From positions 1-19,742 of the forward strand of contig CATPBN010000038.1 of the NCBI GenBank assembly GCA_955652635.1: a DNA stretch of 19,742 nucleotides, in the 5' to 3' direction. This document shows positions 1 through 6,249 of the stretch, one piece after another; the stretch's first letter is position 1, and every line of letters begins with the position of its first letter. Under the pieces are notes generated by a model. It was not told the origin of the DNA, did not search any database, and worked only from the letters and a program-made list of their open reading frames with translations. This DNA comes from an uncultured Gemmatimonadaceae bacterium (GTDB lineage Bacteria; Gemmatimonadota; Gemmatimonadetes; Gemmatimonadales; Gemmatimonadaceae). The position numbers and the translations under genes are program-made.

Positions 1-1410
1 CGGATCCAGGCCGTGATTCAGCTGGCTCACCAGGTTGGTCAGACCGATGGCATCGATGTCGAATACCGCCGTCGCGTTGGGATAGGGCCCCATCTTGGGC
101 GGGTCACCGGTGATGAGGAGAAGATTGCGAAGGCCGACGGCTGCCGCTCCCAGGAGGTCGCTCAGCATGCCGAGGAGGTTGCGATCGCGGCAGCAGTAAT
201 GAATGACCGTCTCGATCCCGACTTGCTGCTCGATCAGCACGCTCGTGAGCAGCGCACCCATCCGACTCTGCGCGCGCGGTCCATCGGGCACGTTGACCGC
301 ATCGACTCCAGCATCGCGGAGTGCAGCTGTGTCACGCAACATTTTTGTGGCGTCGACTCCGCGCGGCGGAACGATCTCTACCGACGTGACGAACTCACCG
401 CGCGCGATCTTGCCGCCCCACTTCGAGCGCTCCGCCAGTGGAACTGGCTGAACGCCCGGATCTTCCGGAGGGAGATCGGATTGAGTCTGCCGTCGCTCTC
501 TCGCCGGAACGCGGGGTTGCCTCGGCGACAGGGGACGCACACCCTCGACCATCGCGGCGATATGTTCGGGCGTGGTTCCGCAGCACCCGCCCACGATCTT
601 GGCTCCCGCCTGGACGAGATGATGCGCGTATGTCGCCATGTACTCGGGGCTGGCCATGTACATGCTCCGTCCACTTACGTCGCGCGGCATGCCGGCGTTC
701 GGTTGAGCACTGAGTTTGCGCCGCGAGACCAGTACCATCTTTTCGATCGCGTCGAGAATGATCTGCGGGCCCACGGAGCAATTGAGGCCGATCACATCGG
801 CGCCAAACGCGTCCAAAGACTGAGCAAGATCCTCGACCGTTACCCCGTACGGCGTGTGGCAATCCGCGCCGATCGTCATCTGCGCGATGACGGGGATCGT
901 GGAATCCACTTCATGAGCGGCGCGTATCGCCTGCTCGATCTCGTGAACGTCGGCAAATGTCTCGAGAATGAACACATCACACCCGCCGTCCCTGAGTGCC
1001 TGAAGCTGCTCTCGGAACACGCCCCGCGCTTCATCAAGGCTGGTGGGACCGAATGGCTCGAGCCGAATGCCGAGCGGACCAACGGCGCCGGCAACGAGGA
1101 GATCGTCTTCCGCGACCTCACGTGCGATCTTCGCCGCCGCGCGGTTTATCTCCGCGACCTGCCCCTGGAGCCCGTACTGAGCCAGCTTGATGCGGTTGGC
1201 GCCAAACGTGTTGGTCTCAAGCACCTCTGCTCCCGCCTTCCTGTACGCCTTGTGGACATCGCGCACCATATCAGGCGCGCGCAGGTTCAGCTCGTCGTAG
1301 CACTGGTTGATGAACACTCCCTTGTTGTACAGCTGGGTGCCCATCGCGCCATCGAAGACGATGACCTGCAGCGGGTCGAGAAGTCGGGCGATAAGCGGAT
1401 TGTCAGGCAA
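1..1410 (-). CDS. Bifunctional homocysteine S-methyltransferase / 5,10-methylenetetrahydrofolate reductase (3' end beyond window)
   Basis: The first 470 codons are visible and free of stops. Residues about 1-300 form a homocysteine S-methyltransferase barrel: an FDGAMGTQL start motif, then the zinc cysteines in GLNCS (C211) and GGCCGTTP (C276, C277). After a Pro/Arg-rich linker, residues about 331-470 begin a MetF-like reductase (VEIVPPRG with E345 in the place of the catalytic Glu; ITGDPPKMG; DAIGLTNL). This architecture is that of Bacillus YitJ-type proteins, which reduce CH2-THF to CH3-THF and carry a homocysteine-binding domain. The TTG start is chosen because a GGAGGT ribosome site lies 5 bases upstream and no ATG precedes the conserved FDGAMGT block. 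The start overlaps the metH stop by 8 bases, so translation is probably coupled. The C-terminal half of the reductase lies outside the window. Confidence 0.93.
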   Translation of the reverse strand, partial: MPDNPLIARLLDPLQVIVFDGAMGTQLYNKGVFINQCYDELNLRAPDMVRDVHKAYRKAGAEVLETNTFGANRIKLAQYGLQGQVAEINRAAAKIAREVAEDDLLVAGAVGPLGIRLEPFGPTSLDEARGVFREQLQALRDGGCDVFILETFADVHEIEQAIRAAHEVDSTIPVIAQMTIGADCHTPYGVTVEDLAQSLDAFGADVIGLNCSVGPQIILDAIEKMVLVSRRKLSAQPNAGMPRDVSGRSMYMASPEYMATYAHHLVQAGAKIVGGCCGTTPEHIAAMVEGVRPLSPRQPRVPARERRQTQSDLPPEDPGVQPVPLAERSKWGGKIARGEFVTSVEIVPPRGVDATKMLRDTAALRDAGVDAVNVPDGPRAQSRMGALLTSVLIEQQVGIETVIHYCCRDRNLLGMLSDLLGAAAVGLRNLLLITGDPPKMGPYPNATAVFDIDAIGLTNLVSQLNHGLDP

Positions 1411-4400
1411 CTGCCACCTCCGCTTCTGTTGCAGCACCCGATGCGGAACCGCGCACGGCGTAGTACTTGGCTTCCGGGTGATGGATCACGATTGCGGCTG
1501 TCGACTGCTCCGGGAGAAGCTGAAACGCTTCGGTGAGATCCATGCCAAGGGCTTCCTTCGCGGGAAGCAGCTTGAACACAGTTGCGTGGTCGTCGAGATC
1601 CGGACAAGCGCCGTAGCCCCACGAGTAGCGTTTGCCACTCGGCACGCCCAGTTCCTTCTGGATGCGACGATGCGACCATTCAGCCACCGCTTCGGCCGCT
1701 TCGACGGAGAGCCCGTGCGAGTAGAACGCTTCGCTGTACTCGTTCTTCGATTGGAGCTCGTCGAATCTCTCGCTCGCTTCCTTACCCACCGTCACGATTT
1801 GGAGCGGCACGACGTCGACGTCGCCCGAGTCGACGCTTCTGATGTAATCAGCGAGGCAGAGACGCTCGCGTCCCACCATCCGCGGAAAATGGAAGCGCGC
1901 GATCTCTCGCAGCGATCCACCATCGCTCGAGTATGCGGCGGGATCGTAGACGATCACGTCGTTCCCCTGCGATTGAGCAGGGAAATATCCGTAGACAACC
2001 TGGGGCTTGATCCAGCCTTTCTTCTTCGCGTCTTTCTTGAGACGCTCGAGCACCGGCTCGAATTCCTTCTTCACCGTCGAGTGGTATTGCTCTCCCGATC
2101 CTCGCGCGCCCCACTGAAGCCGATACAGCTCGTCGAGATCGAGCAGCTCGAAGATTTCGTCGATGGGCACCTCGCGGATGACCCTCGTTCCCCAGAACGG
2201 CGGTGACGGAAGCGGGTTGTTGGCGACTACGTCGCTGCGCTCACCGGCGGCGTCGCCGACGGCGATGTCCTTTCCAACCGAGGTCCGCAGGAAGACGTCG
2301 TTACGCGCATCGTCGAGGTTCTTGACGACGAACAAGGCGCGCTTCTTGGGATCCTGGAGAACATCCATGGTCTCCAGGCCCTCGAACGCGTCCTTGCAGT
2401 AGAAGACTCCCGAATCATACGGGCGCTCACCTTCAACGAAGAGCGCGCGACGCCCGAATCGGCGATTGATGGCGGCGCCGCCGATGAGCACGGGAATCTG
2501 CATCCCCCTCTTATCCAGCTCCTGCACGCAGAGCGGCATCTGCTTCGATGTCGACACGAGCAACGCGCTCAAGCCGATCGCGTCAGCGCCTACCTCGACT
2601 GCCTTGTCCAGGATCGTGTTGACGGGAACCTGCTTGCCGAGGTCGAAGACGGTGTAGCCGTTGTTGGAGAGGATGGTGTTGACGAGCGATTTCCCGATGT
2701 CATGCACGTCACCGTACACGGTCGCCAGCACGACTTTTCCCTTCGTGTATCCCTCCGCCTTCTCGAGGAACTGCTCGAGATGCTTCACTGCTTTCTTCAT
2801 GACTTCAGCGGACTGAAGAACGAACGGCAGAATCAGCTCGCCCGCGCCGAACTTGTCGCCGACTTCCTTCATCGCCGGGAGCAGGATCTCGTTCAGGACC
2901 CGCACAGGATTGTCGCGGACGCCAGCCGCATCCAACTCGGCCTCGATGCCTTCCTTCTTCCGGTGCAGAATCATCCAATGGACTTTCTGCTCGGCCGTCA
3001 TGCCGGCGGTCGGGTCTTCCTTCTCGACCTGGGCTGAAGCACCGGAGCCCCCGACATTGGCGAAGTACTCGATGAAGTGCTGCAGCGCGTCCGGGCGCTT
3101 GTTGAACACGAGGTCGTCCGCCATCTCCCGCTCCGCCGAGGAGATCTCAGCGTAGGGTCGGATGTGCGCCGGATTCACGATGGCGGCGTCGAGCCCTGCC
3201 TGGACGCAATGGTGCAGGAACACCGAATTGAGGACGCCGCGCGCCTCAGGCGTCAGCCCGAAGCTGACGTTCGAGACGCCGAGAATCGTGGAAACGCCCG
3301 GCAGCTCCCGCTTGATCAGGCGAATTCCCTCGACGGTCTCCTTGCCGGAATCGATCCACTCAGCGTCGCCGGTCGCCAGGGTGAACGTGAGCGCATCGTA
3401 GATGAGATCTTCCGGGGCGAGCCCGTACTCACCCACGACTATGTCGTAGATCTTCCTGGCAACTTCGAGTTTTCTCTCTCTTGTTTTTGCCATGCCGATC
3501 TCGTCGATCGTGAGCGCGATCACGGCCGCACCGTGTTTCTTCACGAGCGGTACGACTGCATCGATGCGCTTGCGCCCGTTCTCCATGTTGATGGAGTTGA
3601 CGATTCCACGGCCGGGTATGTGCTCGAGCGCGGCCTCTATGACGTTCGCCTCTGTCGAGTCGATGACGAGCGGGGTCTCCACGCTCATCGACAACAGTTT
3701 CACCACCTTCGACATCTGCTCTGCTTCGTCGGCGCGCTCGGTAAGTGCGACGCAGACGTCGAGCACGTGCGCGCCGGAATCCACCTGGTCGCGGGCAACT
3801 TCGAGAATGCCTTCGTAGTCGTCGGCGAGCAGCAATCGCTTCACCTTGCGGGATCCCTGCGAGTTCACACGCTCGCCGACGAGCAGAGGCGGCGGATCCT
3901 GGTGCAGTGTGATGGCGCGCATTGCCGAGCTGACGCGGGGAACGTGCTGGGATCTCGAAGCAGGCCTTGCCGCGCGCTCGGCGTCGCGCACCGCAGCGAC
4001 GATAGCCGAGAGGTGGGCTGGCGTCGTTCCACAGCAGCCGCCAACGATGCGCACTCCAAAATCCCTCACGAACTCGGACAGCGCTTGCGCCATTGGAGCG
4101 GGCTCGAGCGGGTACACGGCCTCACCGACGCCCGTATTAAGCGGCAATCCGGCGTTCGGGATCACCGAGAGCGGCAACGTCGCGTGCTCGGAGAGATATC
4201 TCACCGGTTCGCGCATATGCTCGGGACCAGTCGAGCAATTCAGTCCAATGACGTCGACCTTGAGTGCCTCGAGCGTCGTCATCGCGCTGGCGATGTCGGT
4301 CCCGAGGAGCATGCGCCCGCTGACGTCGAGCGTCACCTGTGTCTGGATCGGGAGCCGGCGCCCGATCTCCGCGAACAGTCTCTCGATCCCGGCCACGGCG

Positions 4401-4939
4401 GCCTTCACTTCCAGTATGTCCTGCGACGTCTCGATCAGAAGGAGATCGACACCGCCCTCGACGAGATACTTGGCCTGCTCATAGAAGTTGTCGGCGAGCT
4501 CTTCGTAGCTGACTTTGGACAGCACGGGATCGGAGCTTGAGGGCAACATTCCAGTGGGGCCCATCGACGCGGCCACGAAACGAGGCCGATCCGGCGTGGA
4601 GTACTTGTCCGCCGCCGCACGCGCGAGCTTCGCGGCGGTGACGTTGATCTCGCGGACCTTGTCGCCCAATCCCCATTCGCGGAGGCGGCGTGGAGTCGAT
4701 TGGAACGTGCACGTTTCCACGACGTCGCATCCGACTTCGAGGAACGACTCGTGGATCGCCGCGATCACGTCGGGACGAGTGAGAACGAGATTGTCGTTGC
4801 ACCCCTCCAGCGCCTTACCGCCGAAATCTTCGGCGCTGAGGTTGTAGCGCTGGATGTTCGTGCCCATCGCTCCGTCGTATATCAGCACTCGACGGCTGAG
4901 CTCGTCCAGGTATCGTGATTGTGTGCTTGTCTTGCTCAT
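1403..4939 (-). CDS. metH: Cobalamin-dependent methionine synthase
   Basis: Transfers the methyl group of 5-methyl-THF to homocysteine through enzyme-bound cobalamin, in the cytoplasm. The 1178 residues are close to the roughly 1200 usual for full-length MetH. All modules appear in order: homocysteine domain (about 10-325; YDGAMGTNIQ, zinc cysteines C235 in GLNCS and C302/C303 in GGCCGTT); pterin domain (about 350-615; GERVNSQGSRK, IDST, GVSNVSFGL); B12 cap (about 640-730); B12-binding domain with the DxHxxG signature (D744, H746, G749), so H746 is the lower axial ligand; and SAM-dependent reactivation domain (about 915-1160; YGYFPAQSQGND, SWGYGACPD). The ATG has a weak AAAAGG ribosome site 5 bases upstream. 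The gene follows a SAM-II riboswitch and terminator and overlaps the next gene. The C-terminal Ala/Glu tail is not conserved-looking. Confidence 0.97.
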   Translation of the reverse strand: MSKTSTQSRYLDELSRRVLIYDGAMGTNIQRYNLSAEDFGGKALEGCNDNLVLTRPDVIAAIHESFLEVGCDVVETCTFQSTPRRLREWGLGDKVREINVTAAKLARAAADKYSTPDRPRFVAASMGPTGMLPSSSDPVLSKVSYEELADNFYEQAKYLVEGGVDLLLIETSQDILEVKAAVAGIERLFAEIGRRLPIQTQVTLDVSGRMLLGTDIASAMTTLEALKVDVIGLNCSTGPEHMREPVRYLSEHATLPLSVIPNAGLPLNTGVGEAVYPLEPAPMAQALSEFVRDFGVRIVGGCCGTTPAHLSAIVAAVRDAERAARPASRSQHVPRVSSAMRAITLHQDPPPLLVGERVNSQGSRKVKRLLLADDYEGILEVARDQVDSGAHVLDVCVALTERADEAEQMSKVVKLLSMSVETPLVIDSTEANVIEAALEHIPGRGIVNSINMENGRKRIDAVVPLVKKHGAAVIALTIDEIGMAKTRERKLEVARKIYDIVVGEYGLAPEDLIYDALTFTLATGDAEWIDSGKETVEGIRLIKRELPGVSTILGVSNVSFGLTPEARGVLNSVFLHHCVQAGLDAAIVNPAHIRPYAEISSAEREMADDLVFNKRPDALQHFIEYFANVGGSGASAQVEKEDPTAGMTAEQKVHWMILHRKKEGIEAELDAAGVRDNPVRVLNEILLPAMKEVGDKFGAGELILPFVLQSAEVMKKAVKHLEQFLEKAEGYTKGKVVLATVYGDVHDIGKSLVNTILSNNGYTVFDLGKQVPVNTILDKAVEVGADAIGLSALLVSTSKQMPLCVQELDKRGMQIPVLIGGAAINRRFGRRALFVEGERPYDSGVFYCKDAFEGLETMDVLQDPKKRALFVVKNLDDARNDVFLRTSVGKDIAVGDAAGERSDVVANNPLPSPPFWGTRVIREVPIDEIFELLDLDELYRLQWGARGSGEQYHSTVKKEFEPVLERLKKDAKKKGWIKPQVVYGYFPAQSQGNDVIVYDPAAYSSDGGSLREIARFHFPRMVGRERLCLADYIRSVDSGDVDVVPLQIVTVGKEASERFDELQSKNEYSEAFYSHGLSVEAAEAVAEWSHRRIQKELGVPSGKRYSWGYGACPDLDDHATVFKLLPAKEALGMDLTEAFQLLPEQSTAAIVIHHPEAKYYAVRGSASGAATEAEVAVA
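1416..1421 (-). promoter_or_regulatory. Ribosome binding site deciding the TTG start of the downstream gene
   Basis: On the minus strand this reads GGAGGT, a near-perfect Shine-Dalgarno sequence, 5 bases before TTG (1410-1408). It lies inside the last codons of metH. It supports the non-ATG start and suggests translational coupling. Confidence 0.8.
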
Positions 4940-4961
4940 TTAAGCCTTTTATCTACTCCCG

Positions 4962-4993
4962 TTTGCGGCCGCGAACCGCGTGCAGGCCGCAAA
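4962..4993 (-). repeat. Leader hairpin between terminator and metH start
   Basis: A perfect 9-base inverted repeat (TTTGCGGCC / GGCCGCAAA) with a 14-base loop begins two bases after the T-tract and ends 22 bases before the metH ATG. The distal arm is also complementary over 8 bases to TTGCGGCC in the riboswitch aptamer (5057-5050), so two exclusive pairings are possible. The inverted repeat is seen directly; any regulatory role is inferred. Confidence 0.6.
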
Positions 4994-4995
4994 GC

Positions 4996-5023
4996 AAAAA
5001 AAGCCCGCGCATAGGCGCCGGGC
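4996..5023 (-). terminator. Rho-independent terminator (attenuator) after the SAM-II riboswitch
   Basis: The minus strand shows GCCC-g-GCGC-ctat-GCGC-GGGC followed by seven T. That is an 8-bp GC stem with one bulged base and a 4-base loop. It starts 4 bases after the riboswitch core and lies before metH, in the position of a transcription attenuator. I could not see a clear antiterminator. Confidence 0.85.
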
Positions 5024-5027
5024 GAGC

Positions 5028-5078
5028 GCTTTAGCGATTTGTTTAACGTGGCCGCAAGTTGCCTTAAATCGCCACGGA
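5028..5078 (-). ncRNA. SAM-II class riboswitch
   Basis: Read on the minus strand, the leader contains an H-type pseudoknot matching the SAM-II (metA motif) layout. P1 is GTGGC (5075-5071) with GCCAC (5052-5048). P2 is GATTT (5070-5066) with AAATC (5040-5036). Conserved-looking blocks lie at the expected places: CTTGC before the P1 3' arm, GTTAAA after it, and CGCTAAAG at the end. SAM-II RNAs bind S-adenosylmethionine and repress methionine/SAM genes, best known before metA/metX in Alphaproteobacteria. Here it sits between a promoter and metH, with a terminator immediately downstream, so it probably represses the metH operon when SAM is high. The class assignment rests on structure and remembered consensus, not a covariance-model score. 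Confidence 0.85.
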
Positions 5079-5088
5079 TTCAGTTGTG

Positions 5089-5114
5089 CCCTCCTTCACT
5101 ATAGTAGCGGAGGG
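5089..5114. repeat. Short inverted repeat spanning the metH -10 box
   Basis: CCCTCC (5089-5094) and GGAGGG (5109-5114) form a perfect 6-base inverted repeat with a 14-base centre that contains the -10 element. It could be a repressor operator, or chance in GC-rich DNA. Only the repeat itself is observed. Confidence 0.3.
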
Positions 5115-5129
5115 ACAGCCTTCGGGCAA
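5101..5129 (-). promoter_or_regulatory. Sigma70-type promoter of the metH operon
   Basis: On the minus strand, TTGCCC (5129-5124) and TACTAT (5106-5101) are separated by exactly 17 bases, giving good -35 and -10 matches. Transcription would begin near 5094, about 16 bases before the riboswitch core. The promoter starts right after the stop codon of the upstream small gene. Confidence 0.65.
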
Positions 5130-5141
5130 GCCGACTGCCTG

Positions 5142-5555
5142 TCAGACTTCGGGCTGGACGTCGTCGGGGATGTGCTCGTGCATCGATCGGCCCGTGGTGC
5201 GTGATCGACTTTCGAACGATTGAATGAGCGCGACGAGTCTGTGTCGCTCGAGGGGAAGGACGAGGTGCGCGAGCGTCGCGCGTTGAAGCCTGGTCGGAAG
5301 GAAGGGCTGGTCGTCGTGAGACGAACCGTAAACTATCAGTGCGCTACCGAGCTTAAGTGGGAGCGATGCGCCGAATCCAGCGTCCTCCAGAGCGGCAGAG
5401 GAGACGACCGTCAGCGCGGGGACGTTGTCGCTCGCCATTGCGCCCGCTTCTCCAACAGTTGCCGCAAACAGAACATCGTGCTCGAGTCCAAGGAGAGTCT
5501 GCGCGAGACCCTCGAGGAGCGCGGTGTCCGCTCCCACTAGTATCACTGTCGCCAC
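5142..5555 (-). CDS. Small degenerate receiver-like protein of unknown function
   Basis: Encodes 137 residues with the alternating strand/helix pattern of a response-regulator receiver domain (ATVILVGADTALLEGL at the start; LVLPLERHRLVALIQ near the end). The residues needed for phosphorylation are missing: no acidic pair after the first strand, VVSSAALED where the phosphoacceptor Asp would lie, and no Lys before the Pro of the last strand. It is therefore best called a pseudo-receiver, probably acting by protein contact if at all. The GTG start at 5555 is preferred because AAGGG lies 10 bases upstream; a TTG ten codons earlier has no ribosome site. The gene ends 13 bases before the metH -35 box and follows a strong terminator, so it may have its own weak promoter. 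No partner is evident. Confidence 0.65.
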   Translation of the reverse strand: MATVILVGADTALLEGLAQTLLGLEHDVLFAATVGEAGAMASDNVPALTVVSSAALEDAGFGASLPLKLGSALIVYGSSHDDQPFLPTRLQRATLAHLVLPLERHRLVALIQSFESRSRTTGRSMHEHIPDDVQPEV

Positions 5556-5591
5556 TCTGGTACCGCCCTTAATCAACGGGTTCAAGAAAAC

Positions 5592-5641
5592 AACTTAAGA
5601 CTACCGGCCCGCCGAAAGCCCCCAGCCGGTAGTCATAAGTT
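5592..5641 (-). terminator. Strong stem-loop terminator behind the YggT gene
   Basis: A 17-bp stem with one mismatch (core GACTACCGGC / GCCGGTAGTC, 5599-5608 and 5625-5634) encloses a 16-base loop. On the minus strand it is followed by the T-rich GTTGTTTTCTT. It lies 17 bases after the YggT stop, so it most likely ends the peptidase-YggT transcript. The arms are long enough that it could also work bidirectionally or protect the 3' end. Confidence 0.75.
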
Positions 5642-5658
5642 CGTGGTTTCTTTCAAGG

Positions 5659-6249
5659 TCACATCAATCTGAACAGCACGGACTCGATGATGCTGAGAAG
5701 GAAGTAAGCCAGGATCGGCGTCACGTCCAGTCCGCCAAAGCTGGGAACGATGCGCCGGAGGGGCGCGAGGATTGGCTCGCTGAGAGCGTAGCTCCAGCTG
5801 ATCCACGGCGAATACGGCGAGATCGGCAGCCACGAGCTGATCACGCGCACGATCAACGCGAACCTCAGGATCGTGAAGGTCCAGCTCACCAGCAGGTGGA
5901 AGATTCCCGCTGCCCCTTCCTGCGAGGCGACGATGGACCTGATGACCTCGATCCGGATGACATCGAGAAGCGTCAGCAGCAGGATTCCACCTATTACCAC
6001 TGCCGCCAGTGCCCATAGCGGCGCCGACGCTGGCGTCCCGCCCGCACGAATGACCCTTCTCTCAATCGGAGAGATGAACGGATCGATCGTCGTGCGGCAA
6101 AACCGCGCGATGACGTTAAAGGGGCTGATCTTTCTCGTCCGAACGGCCCAGTCGAGGACGCAGATCGCGCCGAATACGACCGCGATGGACAGAAGCGCGG
6201 TGCGAAGTACCTGGATCAACAGGTCTGCGGCCGCGAGGAAAGTCTCCAT
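5659..6249 (-). CDS. YggT-family integral membrane protein with duplicated YggT module
   Basis: 196 residues with about four membrane segments (near 10-36, 77-97, 116-140, 175-195). The signature short motif occurs twice: DPFISPIERR (56-65) after segment 1 and EPILAPLRRI (158-167) after segment 3. This makes it a two-module YggT protein; single-module members are about 90-100 residues. Family members sit in the inner membrane and have been linked to cell division, osmotic tolerance and shape, but the biochemical role is unsettled. The ATG immediately follows the TAG of the upstream prolyl oligopeptidase gene with no gap, which points to co-transcription and translational coupling. A strong hairpin ends the unit. 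Confidence 0.88.
   Translation of the reverse strand: METFLAAADLLIQVLRTALLSIAVVFGAICVLDWAVRTRKISPFNVIARFCRTTIDPFISPIERRVIRAGGTPASAPLWALAAVVIGGILLLTLLDVIRIEVIRSIVASQEGAAGIFHLLVSWTFTILRFALIVRVISSWLPISPYSPWISWSYALSEPILAPLRRIVPSFGGLDVTPILAYFLLSIIESVLFRLM

Noticed and set aside
13..1536. Long plus-strand open frame opposite the bifunctional enzyme and the metH 3' end
   Set aside because: The opposite strand encodes two well-conserved enzymes here. The plus-strand protein shows no family signature and is a GC-rich antisense shadow.
3077..4540. 487-codon plus-strand open frame inside metH
   Set aside because: Antisense to conserved MetH domains; the Arg/His/Asp-rich composition is typical of a shadow frame.
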